Assembly: GCA_025617375.2 (NCBI GenBank)
Contig: JAMYGW020000004.1
Span: 744,001 to 808,000, forward strand
Reading direction: 5' to 3'
Length of the DNA: 64,000 nt
From: Acarospora socialis
Taxonomy: Eukaryota; Ascomycota; Lecanoromycetes; Acarosporales; Acarosporaceae
Shown here: piece after piece, positions 36,259 through 48,316 of the stretch
How the letters are laid out: each line of letters starts with the position of its first letter
Numbering within the stretch: position 1 is the first letter of the stretch
The notes under the pieces: generated by a model
What the model was told of the DNA's origin: nothing
What the model saw: only the letters and a program-made list of their open reading frames with translations
The model's database searches: none
Translations under genes and position numbers: made by a program

Positions 36259-37876
36259 GACGGACGGTGAAAGATTGTTTCAGGATTGGTACCTATTTCA
36301 GCAAAGAGGCCCTGTCAGCTCTGGAGCTTCTATGCATCCAAACACGACAGAGAAGAACACTGATCACAAAAACACTGTAGGGTAAGTCAAATAGCACACT
36401 TGTCGACAGTGTATATCTTGGCAGGGAGACAAGCCATTGGGGTGAACAGAAGGCATGAAAGGACCTTTGCTGTTCGACCTCCCACTGCCCTCACGTGTAG
36501 GTCAGAGGCGGTCGCCCTGCACTCACTTGCACGCCGCTTCTCCCAGGGGACGGCGAAAGACCGAGAGAGCTTCACTCACCAAAAGTGTCGCAAAAGCTGT
36601 ACAAAGGTCGCTCACTGCTACTGCGACTTAGGGTTCTATGGATGGATGAGTTGACGAGAAAGGGAGTGTCGTTCAGCAGTAGATGGAAAAGACAAGGTGT
36701 TGTTGTTGATGAGGTACTTAAAGGGTTGATACGGAGCAGGAAACTTTTAAGCTCTAGCTCAACCCCCCCAAAGGTTGTTGGCTACCTTAGCCGGCAGAAG
36801 CCGGGCCTTCTCTAGCTTGAGCATGAGCTACTTGTGATTGGTGAGACTCTCTACCGCACTGTTGCTTTGGCTTTGGTTCCAAGTCGCAAAAAGCTAGAGT
36901 TATTATTGGATTTTCGCGTGGGTCAAAGCATGGGAGCCTTGAACGTGGATGACAGTATCAATTTTTCCAAGGAAGCGAAAGTAGTCCGTTTTCGAAGCTG
37001 CGTTATACTCGCGAGGATTGTGACTGTAACACTGAATCTCGGCCACAGCTTAGGCTGCATGTAGTACTGCGACCCCTGAGCCCCCGAACCCCTTTTCCAC
37101 AATCATCTCGAAGCTTTCGTTCTTCTCGTCCACATCCCTACGTTACTCAGATATCTGAGCAGCACCTTTCCTCAATCTGTTCGGCCTCCACACGGAGTAG
37201 ACCCTTTCGGGACGGCGACCCTATATCGAACCCTATCTCGGAAGCTGGACAATCCACACAGACGGGATATCGTCCAGCTTACTTTCCCGACAATCCCTTT
37301 CAGGCACGCCACAGCCACGCCACCTTGCACTCAACCCTGCCGTTCTGCAAGGCACCGCCAAACAAGCATTTACACATACAACTCATTATCTGAAATCATG
37401 GTCCTGCCGCTTATTGGAGGACCAGGTGCACGTGTGGCTTGCGACTCGCCGGGAGACAAGTCGGCAGCTTGGGGGGAGATTACATGTCTCTGCTTTTCCG
37501 ATGCTAAGTTATCCTGTATACTCATCTTACTTATACAGCAACACCTTGAGCAATAAAGCATCGAGCTCGTACGCACCGGGCATTGTGATCTCGTGGCAAA
37601 GATTCAGCCGATTGAGCTGTTATTAGGACTGTATGCTATAGCGTAATGTCTGCAGGACAACTACCTATACCTACAGGTGAAAGCGCTTGTAAAGAAGCGG
37701 ATAGCGCAAGGACGAAGGTAAAGTAAGGTACAATCTGTAAAGCCGCATGCACGCTGAAATGCGAACGAGTATTAAAAACGAAGAAGGTGCAAAGGTGGTA
37801 TCTTGAAGGAGACGCATGCAGAAAGGATTTTGTTCAGCCACTCGTCGTCCGCCCCTCTACCACTACCTCTACCCAC
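36259..37876. other. Intergenic, no gene seen
   Basis: This holds the 5' region of UGP1 and the 3' flank of the tricalbin gene. Several small plus ORFs (36400-37064, 37414-37626) have no domain resemblance. Confidence 0.5.
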
Positions 37877-40800
37877 CTACCTGCCACCCCCGAAACTGGT
37901 CGTCCGTTGCCCGTGGTCCTTTCTGCTGAGAAGGCTTCGTCTCGCTCCACCGACACTCTTTGGGCTGTTGCGAAGGGCCTCCCCATCCATGACCTGGAAG
38001 CTCGTTTTCAACTGGACGCTGCCCTGGCCCGCTTTGACGGATTTCTCCCCGCCAGCTGCCGAGTCGTCGACGAAGAAGAGCCCTTCGCCGAGCTCGTCGC
38101 TGCTGCCAAACACCGCATGATCCTTGACTTGGACCTGAAATTGGGTATCGGCCGTGCAGTTGACCTTAAAAGTCTCGTGATCCCACTGGACCACGCCGGC
38201 GGGTGATTTGATTGACTTGGTCTTGTGCACGTCTTTGGGGCCTTTGGACGTCGTCTGCCAGATGTGAACGCGGACGTTCGCAGAAGGCGGATATCCGGAG
38301 GCCGAAAGGACGGTCAGAGTGGCGGTTCCGAATTCTGCTTTACCCGGCGTGCCACCCTTTTCGCTCATGGTTGACGCAGCACCGAAGCTGCGCGATCGGG
38401 TGTGCGGCGGCGTTTGCGGCACAGGTTGAGGAAATGATAGGCCATCGTTCGTGATTGGTACTCCCCTCTTGGGAATTTCGATTGAATTGCCATTGACTTG
38501 CTCCTCTGGTTCGACGAACTCACTGGTTTCGTCGAGACCCGTCGTCTTCTTGCCCTTGAAGCCGTGTCGAAGGAATGAAGCACCTTTGACTACTCCACCA
38601 CCAACCATGCCAACCCCTTTGACCGGAGCTCCGACAATCTTTCCTGGCGTCGCGAAAGTGCCCGAGAATGTCGAGGAGCCCTGACGAGAGCGGGTCACGT
38701 AATCGGGCTTGAACAACAGTCTCAGCCTGACGGTCCCGGACTTTCCGTCCAACCCGAGAGTGACCTCCTGAGGCTTGAACGGATCAAGGATTTCTAGATT
38801 GATCGCAGCTTCGCCCAGGAAGTCGGCCTTGTCTCCGAAATCCCAGTCCATAACCTTGACCTTGAAGTCTGCACTGGCCCTTGATCTGACTGGACATTCG
38901 AAGAACTCATTCCAGACGGGGTTGAGAGTCTTCTTCAGAATCTTTGTTTTGTAGACATCCTTGCCATCAAGTTCAAACTTACAGTATGGATCACTGTAGC
39001 CATTTCGATCAGCCGCCGGTAGGTTTTCGGCGTTGAGGACGTCCACACGAAGATTTCCCATGTTGTTAATACTCTCCGAAGGATCGAGTCGCATCTTAAC
39101 TGGAAGATACTTTAAACTGACCGTAACCCTACTAAGCGCTCCTTCCGTGCCTTTCAAGACGAGCTCGGTTGGTTTGTACTAAGCAGTATGAGTAATGATT
39201 CTGTGCCCCGAGTCATAGAGGAATGGATCTTACTAAGCAGCGCTGGAGGATCTCTAATGTGTTACCGGCCAGCTTTGCGATCGTGTGGTCAATGTGTTCG
39301 TCACCTTTCTTGTCCTGCTTCTCCCTGATGCGAAGTGTAATCTTGGAAACATCCAATTCGCGAACAAACGCCTCACCCGCTACGATTGGATGTCAGTCTA
39401 CCTGTCAGTGGCGAGGAACTCCATCACTCACTCTCATTGAATTGACTATGCCTTGATCTAGCCTTTGAGGATGCGTAAGACGGAAATGCCATATCATCCA
39501 TTAATACCTCGATATAAACATTTGAATATGCTAGGTTGGCTTCGATTAACTTGAAGATGATGATGCCGGACTCTGTTACAACCAATCAGCACACTATCAG
39601 GACCACGCACAAGTGGATATACAAAGCCATACCGTAGTTGATCAATTCCTCGGGCGTTAGATGGAGCTTTGACGTCAGCTTCCTCCCGCCTATCTCCTCT
39701 GCTTGCTCCCTTTCACCGTTCGAGAGTTGGGTGGCGAGGTTCGTGTCAATTCGTCCAAATTCATTCTGCTTTCCGTTGGCAGCTTGCACTGGGTCTTCGT
39801 CCAAGCTTTTCCGTAGACCATTGTCAATGCTTGTCCGAGAGCCATTCATCGACAACTTCCCAGCTGCATCTGGCGTTGTATCTTCCTTATTTACTTCTTC
39901 CTCCGGGTCGGCAACATCCAGAGTTGGATAGAATGCAGCGGTGAAGTTGAGTATGCCTTTGGGCGTGGACCTGCCTTTAACTTTCAGAGGCTCAGACATG
40001 AGTCGCTTTCGGTCGTGAACAGCGAATTCGCCAGTCTCGGTCTCGTGGATATAATCAGCTGTAGATAGTTCCGTGTGGCCGAGCAAGCGATCCTTTCCAA
40101 GGTTCTCTTGATCCATCACCTCTAATGTGAGCTTCTCCCGAGCTGAGTGCACTGGCACATAAACTACCTCGTCCCAGTCAGGGTTCAAGTTGTTTTGGAA
40201 GGTGACAGTTCTTCCTTTTTCAATACTAGAGAGCAGAACCCGTACATAAGGATCTGATTTGCCCATGGTCTCAACGTTGCGTAGATTTCGAGCATTCTGG
40301 AAGTGAAGACGCATTACCCCAATAGGTTTGATGTAGCCGCCTGAGCCACCCATAATTCCCTTCAATGCAACAGGCTTCCACTGCAGGGTTAGTTTCGCAC
40401 GGCCAGTCTTGGCGCCCGCAAGGTTGTACCAATCCTGTCCTTTGTCCATCAACTGGATCATGTCGTCAACCTTGATCTGGTATGTTCCCAGTATCTGATC
40501 TCCCCCAATGTCACGATTATCCTTTACCACTACGCCAAGCCGAGCCAATTTCCTGTCCGTAATGAGGATTTCTTTCGATCCATTGTCCCAGATAGGGTTA
40601 TTGGTCCTCTTGAGTTTGCGTGTAACATGCACCTCTTTGCCGTTCAACAGCAGTACAGCGTAAGGATTAAGTTGGCCTATTAAACTCTTGGTACCGTCAA
40701 GATCCTTTGCTTGTTCCACGGTGAATCTTGCTATCCCGGCATTCGACTCTGGAGGCGGCGCGATGGTCCCGTCTTCGAGTTTGGTTCCCTTCAAAACTGG

Positions 40801-42712
40801 GAAGAAACGCACATCAGCCTGCAAGACACCCCGAGCCGTGCCATTCGCCATGACTTCGAGTTGCAGGTTTTCGTGTTCGGTGTTGTTTTCCACTTGGTCC
40901 AGCGCAAATGTTGCCGTGCCTAATTCTTTATCCTTGCGAATATCATTAAAATCAAAGACTTGTAAAGTCAAGGCGTCAGTGAACGAGGTGATAATAATGT
41001 GTATAGTCTCGTTCCAGTGAGGACTGGCGTTCTGCTTGACAATCTTGGTCTTCCCAAGCGGGTTTCTGCTGTTGAGGGAGACTACCGTGTACGGATCTGG
41101 AGTACCAGCAAACTTGTCTGGGTTCTTCAAGCCTTGCGCACCATGAATGGTAACTGCCAGAACGCCGATTGCCTGGTCTACAGGATCACCTGCAAGCATT
41201 TTCGCGATCTCGATTGGAAAGACGTTGGGTTCATACATCATGGGGGCGAGGCTACCATGTATCATCTCTTTGATAAAGGATTCGAGACCCGGGACAAAGT
41301 TGATGTCGAAGCCGAGCATGTCGCCGCCGAGAGGTTTACACACATAATCGATGTCTGGACGTCCCAAGAAGCAGATTTCGACCTTCTCGATATGGGGGAA
41401 AGGGATCTGAAGCTTGACCTTGACCCTCATTAAGCCTGAGAATGCGAAGTTCTCAACAATCACATCTAAACCTTTGCTAATCATTGCCTTGCCAATCCTA
41501 ACTTCGAGGACGACCTTTGGATTGATCTTGACTTTCAGCTGTCTCGCGGTAAGGTCCATGGTATCGTTCGGCGTAAAGCTGAATTTCCAGTCCATGAGAA
41601 CCGTATCATCTTCAGCTTTGGGGTACGTCTTGACATGCTCCATCCTTGGTGGCTTAGAACCGAGTATAAAGGTCTTCATCCTGAGACTGTCGAAGAATGC
41701 CGGCGTTGTGGTGCTCAGCACTTGATCAACGGAGTTGATAATAGTGTCACACAGCACCGGCGCATAGATTGGCCAGAATTTCACCAGGAAGCTGTTGATC
41801 CACTCCAAAGGCTCCGTATCCGTCTCCAGCCGACTTTTTGCCATTTCACGGCTCACATCATCGCGGAAGTTGCGGCGTACCCGACGAATGGAAGTCCTAT
41901 AGTAGGTGCCACATATCGCCATGATGATCATAACCCAGGCCAAACCGCCGCCAAGCACTGCAACGAGCCATGACGATAGACATGCGAAGACTATAACCGC
42001 CGCGTTGTGATACCAATCTGCTGTCCATGAGCATATGTCCTCCTTTCTTTGTAAATTGTGTCCCAATATGGTTCGACTTACCGCCGAAAAACTTGTCGTC
42101 TAATTTACCCTCGAGAAACGTCTGGTGGTCCAGCAGGTTTTCTGTGCCTTCCAGTTCCGTGATGCTCCCTTGACCGAATCTTGGGGCCCACCCGGTTCTT
42201 TCCACCCAGTGTGCATTTTCATCCTCGGGTACATGTCCGTTGGGCTCCACAGTCTTGCCGTCGCCTGTCGGAGGAGCAAGTATCACGCCGTCCTTGCTAG
42301 GTGGAGGGAGATCATATTGGTCTGGCGTTCCGTCATCCTAAAGGGTGTGATGAGTGAGGTATGTATTGGATGCAAGGATAGTCGGGTTCTCACAATGTCT
42401 GTGGCAATTGCAACGCCTTTGGGTTGTTTTTCGTGATGAAAGCCCGCCGGTACGTGCTAGAAGGATAGCCTTCAATAATGCAAGTTCTGGACGCAAATGC
42501 TTCGGGTGACTTACCGATCGTGCTTGGGCGGCTTTCTCCTCTGGTGAAGCATATGGGTCGAATTGATAAGCTGGGACGCCCGCTTTCTTCGTCTCTTCGA
42601 CCATGACATGCTCGGCATCCTCGGAAGTAACATTGTTGTTGGGGTCGCGAACTGCCTCTTCAGCAGCCTGCTGCCTGAGTTCAGGCGCATGAGCGGAAAA
42701 GTGTGACAACAT
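37877..42712 (-). CDS. Tricalbin, ER-plasma membrane tether with SMP and C2 domains
   Basis: Seven exons: 42712-42515, 42456-42394, 42337-42082, 42017-39633, 39572-39432, 39379-39234 and 39178-37877 (1496 residues). After a polar N-terminus comes a hydrophobic hairpin (YHNAAVIVFACLSSWL, GLAWVMIIMAICGTYY) for ER anchoring. An SMP lipid-transfer domain starts at about residue 240 (LEWINSFLVKFWPIYAP). At least four C2 domains follow, opening with VLAVTIHGAQGLKNPD, ARFTVEQAKDLDGTKS, GVMRLHFQNARNLRN and LRVDVLNAENLPAADRNGYSDPY; the last has the Asp-rich calcium loop. Yeast Tcb1-3 tether cortical ER to the plasma membrane and move lipids. The acceptor of exon 4 is CAGCAG, so one extra Ala is possible. 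A further C2-like segment lies near the C-terminus. Confidence 0.94.
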
Positions 42713-43717
42713 TGCTACACTCTTGGACAAGAAGGAGCTCTAGATCTTATAGATCTGTCTGCTGCGAGACCGTAACAGCAGTCAGTGACGTGCTGGCAGT
42801 TCAGGGATAGAGATTGGTGATCATGGCCAAAACGTCTCGCAGTTGGAAGCCAATGGTGGAGCACCGAGCGTACTCTTCAGGCTCTGGAATTGTTTACCTT
42901 AGCTCTTACCAGGATTCAGCGGGCAGTGCCGCAGATCGGCAGGAAACAGCTGGCGCCAATAGTACTCTACGGAGTACGGGGTACCTATCACTGCCAAGCA
43001 TCAACAAATGCATGTACATACTAGGTACGGCTCACAACGTATGTTCAGTACTACCTACTATGCAGAGATACGGCAAGATGCGTCCCAAGCATTCACATAA
43101 ATTCGGCATTCATCCGCACGGTCTTATTCACGGATGATAGCAGGAGGGGTAATGATAATTCAGACACGCCATTGGCTTGACAGATCCACGCCATCTCTCA
43201 CTTCTGGAGTGCTCCTTGAACAAACCAGATTTGTACTTCTGCGCTGCGAATATACAAGGAGCAGCTTATGTGTTGCCATCCATGTTCCACGGCTCCGTCT
43301 GAGTCTTGCAGATGCTGTTATGGCTACTCCTTGACTGAGCAAGATTCGCACTCTCTGCGCTGTCTGGTGGCTCTTATAGACGGAGATAGGCTAGGTCACA
43401 TTTACGATACTCTGTGCATAGAAGACGGCCAACAGGAATAAGTGTAACAGAGCACCTGCTGTGTCACCCTCCTTGAGGAGATCTCCGGCCGCTCCACTTT
43501 TGTCACAGCGGGAACCAACCAGCTCCAATTGAGATTCGCAGAGTCTATAAAGGTGGAATTATTACTCGTACTCAGTAGCCAATTTGCTAATTAGGTTCCG
43601 TATCGTGGAATTTAGTACCTATGGTAGCCCTACCTACAAACAACATTTCGATAGTACTTCAGATGGTTCCGCTCGCTTTCCAGTCAGATGAAGAAATCGT
43701 GACAACGAGATCGCATT
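42713..43717. other. Intergenic, no gene seen
   Basis: This holds the promoter of the tricalbin gene and the 3' flank of STI1. Several TACCTA/CTAGGTAC short motifs occur near 42960-43070 and 43600-43650. No gene. Confidence 0.5.
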
Positions 43718-45703
43718 CTAACGACCAACCCTAATCACTCCTGCGGCGATCAATTTTTGTATTTTGCTGCGGATTGAAGCATTCCTCATATGTTCGTTCA
43801 ATGCCGCCGGATCGTTCTTCGCCTGCTGAAGTATGCTCTGCATTACTGGGTCTTGAATGATAGCTATGATCTAAAGCCGGTGTCAGTAACCTCCTGAGAC
43901 AGGAAAGGAATGGAGACACTGACCTCTGGATCACGCTGTATCCGCTCCATAGTTTGCTCTTCAGTCTCACCTTCCCGAGCGCTGTACTGTGCCTGCAAAG
44001 CTTTCTGTTGTTGTTGCTCGATCTCTCTTGCGTTGGCACCACCTACATCGTGCTCCATAGCCTCCGTGCAGACGTCGAGACACTTGTTGTACTCTTTCAT
44101 CGCAAAGTATGCTTGCGCTTTTCTCAGATACGCGCGAATGAAATTTGGGTCCCTCTTAATCGCCTCGTCGCAGTCTTGCACAGCCCCGGGGAATGTCATC
44201 AACTTGATCAGGGCAGCTGCGCGGTTACTGTAGCCCCGTGGATCATCGGGTGCTCGCCGAGTCATCTCGCTATAAGCTTCGACCGCACCCGGCCAATCTG
44301 CTTCTTTGAACTTCTGGTTGCCTAATTCGCGTGCTTTCTCTGCCTCTTCGGGGTTGATGTATGACTCCTTCTCCTGCTTGATCTTGGCCTTCTCGGCGGC
44401 GCGAAGTTTGTTGAGTATGTCAGGAGTACGATGCTCCGTGAGCGATTTCTGATAATTCAGAATGGCGTTAGACAGATCTCCCATCTTCTCATAACATGAA
44501 CCAATCCGACCGAAGGCTCTGTGAGCTGGTTAGGACCGATTCAGAGTTTGCCGATATGGAGGGAAGACTTACTTCGCTATAATCTTGAAGTCTGCTCGTA
44601 CTTCTCTGCCCTCCTCGATAGCCTTCTCACAGGCTTCGATCGCACCTTGGTAATCTCCTTTCTCAAACTTAGCCGCACTGAGGTTGGTGAGGTAGGTAAT
44701 ATCCTTGTGCAAATCCCAGGCTTTGCTGTAATGCTCGATTGCAGCATCAAATTGCCTCTTCTTGTAGTTTTCGGTACCAAGTTTCTTTTCCGCCTCTGCC
44801 TCCTCCTTGGCCTTTCTTGACGCGATAGCCTCTTCATCCTCTGGCTCCGGTTCTGGTTCTGGTTCTGATGCTGGAGCCTGCGTTGACTGAGGCCCAGTTG
44901 AAGATGGCCGAGCATCGGGCATCGGTATGTCCTCCTCATGCTCATTTGAGCCTCCGTAGCCTGGTGGCCCACCAGCACCACCTTCTCCTGGCCCACCGAA
45001 TTGCATGTCTATTCCGAGAAGTACGCTCATCACCTGCAAGAATCTTGGATCCCGCATTTCTTCACCGATACTGTTCGGGTTTTGCTTCAGTCTTTGCAAC
45101 TTCGCCATGAACTGAGGATCGGCAAGCAGTGCACTTGTCTTTGGGTTGCTCGCAAGTTTTTGAACCATCTGAGGGTCATTGAACAAGTTGCCTAAGCCAG
45201 CGCTCGGGTTACCCGATACGCCGTCCTCGTGAGCCTCAGCATCGATGGCGCGTTTGACAGAATCGAGGCCTGATTTGGCTTGTGCGTTTTGCGGGTAAAG
45301 TTTAAGAGCCTCTTCGTAAGCGTCATGCGAGCCGACTGAGTTTTGAGGTCAACACTGATACTGGCCACGTATAGGCTTTGAACTTACGTAGATCTCCTTT
45401 CCCGTGTAACGCAGCACCCTTTCTGCCCCAGCCCTTTGCCCAGTCGGGCTTGATCTCTGTGACCTTGTTTGCATCCTCTAAGGCGTGATCAAAGTCTTTG
45501 AGCGAAGCATAGGCACCGGATCGGTTGGAATACAGAACGTGATTGCTCGGCTCAATCTCGATTGCTTTGGAGAATTTGTCACTAATAGCCTTAGGTTAGT
45601 CACGTAGTGGTATGGTGTGGTTGTTCATGGTTTCTTACACTGCCTCCTCGAAGTTCTTTTCGGCGAAGGCTTTGTTGCCTTCGGCTTTCAGAGCGTCCGC
45701 CAT
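43718..45703 (-). CDS. STI1: Hsp70-Hsp90 organising co-chaperone STI1/Hop
   Basis: Five exons: 45703-45639, 45581-45388, 45335-44573, 44518-43924 and 43870-43718 (589 residues, as in other fungi). TPR1 begins at the N-terminus (MADALKAEGNKAFAEKNFEEAVDKF...). It is followed by the DP1/STI1 motif (NLFNDPQMVQKL, DPQFMAKL), a Glu-Pro repeat linker, TPR2A (KLGTENYKKRQFDAAIEHYS), TPR2B (ARELGNQKFKEADWPGAVEA) and the final DP2 domain (QDPVMQSILQQAKNDPAALNEHM). TPR domains bind the EEVD tails of Hsp70 and Hsp90 and hand client proteins from one to the other in the cytosol. A heat-shock element lies in the promoter. It is divergent from RPC34. Confidence 0.96.
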
Positions 45704-45819
45704 ATTTCTGAGCGATGTAGATTTAAAATTGTAATGAAAGATGAGATTTCAGAAACGGTTGAACCGATGCTGGTGAGAGTACAAGAGAATCGTTATGTCT
45801 TTCGTATAGCCCATTCAAA

Positions 45820-45839
45820 TTTCTAGAACAACCTAGAAA
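45820..45839. promoter_or_regulatory. Gap-type heat-shock element upstream of STI1
   Basis: The bases fit nTTCn-nGAAn-nnnnn-nGAAn exactly (TTTCT, AGAAC, five spacer bases, AGAAA), about 120 bp before the STI1 start. Hsf1 binds such arrays and STI1 is a classic Hsf1 target in yeast, so this is a likely functional site, shared by position with the RPC34 promoter. Confidence 0.65.
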
Positions 45840-45995
45840 TCTGCCCGCAATAGTTTAGGAGCTTGGGCCAACTTGATCTTCACCGCCTTTGCAAGGATGT
45901 GGGATGCTAGCCGCTTATCGATTTGTGGATCTCGAGATTCATCTGGTGAGCCATTCGCATGTCATATCTGTGCAGAGCATTGATGCACTGTCGAT

Positions 45996-47093
45996 ATGGC
46001 TTCAGCATCAAATCAGTCCAACTCTGACGCTACGCATCAAGAGCTCAAGTTAGCCTTGTACTCACAATGTGCACAACAACCTCCAGGGACGCAATTTGAC
46101 CAACGAGACTTGCTTGCTCTGAATGTCATCCCAAAGGGCGGAGACCAAGGACAGCTGCTATTCGAGTGCATGCAGAAACTTACCAATGAAGGTCTTTTCA
46201 AGCTTTTCACGAAAGATGGCAGGGTCATATGGCAGATCATCAGGAGAAGTGACGCAGCCAAGTAAGGCTGCTTCATGAGGTTCTCAATGCTCGCCGCAAC
46301 GCTGACCTGGGATAGATACAAGACGCTTAACGATGAGGAACGGCTTGTATTTTCTTACATCGAATCCTCAGGCCGTGACGGTATCTGGACCAGAACCATC
46401 AAAATGCGCACGAATCTCCACCAAACCCTAATCAATCGCGCTCTAAAGCTTTTGGAAAGCAAGAACTTTATCAAACCAATCAAAAGTGTGAAATGGCCGG
46501 CGCGCAAGTATTACATGTTAGCATCATTGCAGCCGTCGGAGGACGTGACTGGCGGGCCGTGGTTCACGGACGGTGTACTCGATGAGGAATTCATACATCA
46601 GATGTCTGCCTGGGCAGAGAAGTACATAAGAGGCAGGAGCTGGGTGCATAGCTCAGCAAAGGGGCTGGGGGAATGGAGTGCAAAATTGACGCAGGCGCAA
46701 GCGGAAGACGCTAGAGCTCAAGAAATGAGAAAATACGGAGCGAAGGTCAAGGGAGGAGTCATGCTTCCGCTTCCACCAGGTTACAAGGGCTATCCTACGG
46801 TGCCGGAGATCACCAAGGAGCTCAACGCTTCAGGCATATCGGGTGTTATGATGAGGGAGGCGGAAATGCAGACACTGCTAGATGTGCTTTGCTACGACGG
46901 GCGCTTGATGAGAGTCATGGATGGGGACGGATACAAGACTGTCCGCCAATCCATGGCTGAGGAGGGCACAGCAGTTGGAAATGGTCTCACCGAAGCACCT
47001 TGTGGAAGATGCCCAGTGTTCAATCTGTGCGAGGAAGGCGGTCCTGTGAATGCAAGAAATTGCGAGTACTTCCAGGCATGGCTGGAAGCTTGA
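45996..47093 (+). CDS. RPC34: RNA polymerase III subunit RPC34/RPC6
   Basis: Exons 45996-46261 and 46316-47093 give 347 residues. The order is two winged-helix domains (LYSQCAQQPPGTQFDQRDL; ERLVFSYIESSGRDGIWTRT followed by IKMRTNLHQTLINRALKLLE), then KNFIKPIKSVKWPARKYYML, a typical RPC34 string. The C-terminal Cys-rich part, CGRCPVFNLCEEGGPVNARNC, carries the iron-sulfur ligand cysteines reported for RPC34/RPC39 proteins. The subunit belongs to the Rpc82/Rpc34/Rpc31 trimer that contacts TFIIIB and helps open Pol III promoters. Start: the first ATG in frame after the divergent promoter (292 bases from the STI1 start). Confidence 0.94.
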
Positions 47094-47278
47094 GTATTGG
47101 AAGGATGGAGATTTCGGTGGGCCGAAAGTTGGCTGTCGTCGGAGTCGGACTCTCGAGTAGTTGCATAGCCCCGGTGTTGGCGGCGCATGAGTATAAACTT
47201 CTACTGGATTTGCTTTAGGGGGATACCCATGGCTCAAGGGACGGCTACCTGAAGAGTTGTTCATAGCATAGGCGCTTT

Positions 47279-48316
47279 TCAGCTATCATTGCTCGAGGCT
47301 ACGGGCAGTCCACCCGTATCAAATTTGACCTCAAAATGCCTCCTCGCTTCATCCACTAATCTCCTTGGTCCACGCACTGAGAACCTTGGATTCCCTTTCT
47401 CCTTCCACAAATCTACTGGCTCCCCGCGCATTTCCTCTGTTTCTGTCACAGGTACCTTCCCTTGAACGACGTCGCAAAAGAAATCTTTTACAGCCAACAA
47501 AATCTCCTCGCCATCAACATCAGACGTTATATGCCCGCATCCTATTCTGACCCTACCCTTTCCGGGTTCCGCATTCTGATCGCGGACAAATTCAAGCATC
47601 TTCTCCAGAGAAGCCATAACTTCCACCCAGTTTCCTTCTGCTGGAAATATGATGGGTATCTCGGCTTTCAGATCGTGGTTGTAACGCTCGTAGAAAGTGT
47701 CACCAACGAAAAGCCACCGTTCTTCCTCATCATACCACGCCAGTTCATCCGGCGTGTGGCCCGGTGTACTCAAGATCTGCAAGCGGAGAGACTTTTCCTG
47801 ACGGTGAAGTCTTTCCTGGTCGTAAGCCCAGTGTGTGATCGCGTATTGAGGAGTGGGTATGTCGAGGAAGCGGCAGAGGGAGTGCGTGGGAAGATCATGT
47901 TCTACGAAGTCTTTGCCATCAAACGATGCTAAAATAGAGGTGGATGGATCGTGGGTGAACTGCTCGATCCCCCCGATGTGATCGTAGTGACAGTGCGTAC
48001 AGATGATCAGGTATGGTGCTTTCTGTGCATTGAGGGGCTGGCCATCGTTGGAGGGCGTCGGATAGCTCTCGAGGTACTGGCGGAGAGAAGTCTGTGCTAC
48101 TGATGCCGCGCAGGAGGTGGTGCCACAGCCTACATCCGAAAGAACCAGGAGCGGTGGAGAAGTGTATATCTTCGCGTAAATGAATGGTAGTTCGCCGTAA
48201 CTGTCTGCTTCAATGATGAGAAACGTTGAGGGATTGAGTCGTCTACAGGTGAGGCACGTTTGTGGAGCGGGGGGCGAGGCGGAGCTCTTCGTGTTCATCT
48301 CATGCCTCGGGTCCAT
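47279..48316 (-). CDS. Metallo-beta-lactamase fold hydrolase
   Basis: This is a single exon of 345 residues. The MBL metal motif is intact: THCHYDHIGG (HxHxDH), LSTPGHTPDELAWYD for the third His, VGDTFYER for the bridging Asp and GCGHITSD for the last His, so two metal ions could be held. The N-terminal Cys-rich stretch (CLTCRRLNPSTFLI) is unusual. The reaction cannot be read; members cleave thioesters, phosphodiesters, lactones or glyoxalase substrates. The in-frame codon at 48352 is TTG, so I take the ATG at 48316. It converges with RPC34, leaving 185 bases between them. No signal peptide, so likely cytosolic. Confidence 0.85.
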   Translation of the reverse strand: MDPRHEMNTKSSASPPAPQTCLTCRRLNPSTFLIIEADSYGELPFIYAKIYTSPPLLVLSDVGCGTTSCAASVAQTSLRQYLESYPTPSNDGQPLNAQKAPYLIICTHCHYDHIGGIEQFTHDPSTSILASFDGKDFVEHDLPTHSLCRFLDIPTPQYAITHWAYDQERLHRQEKSLRLQILSTPGHTPDELAWYDEEERWLFVGDTFYERYNHDLKAEIPIIFPAEGNWVEVMASLEKMLEFVRDQNAEPGKGRVRIGCGHITSDVDGEEILLAVKDFFCDVVQGKVPVTETEEMRGEPVDLWKEKGNPRFSVRGPRRLVDEARRHFEVKFDTGGLPVASSNDS

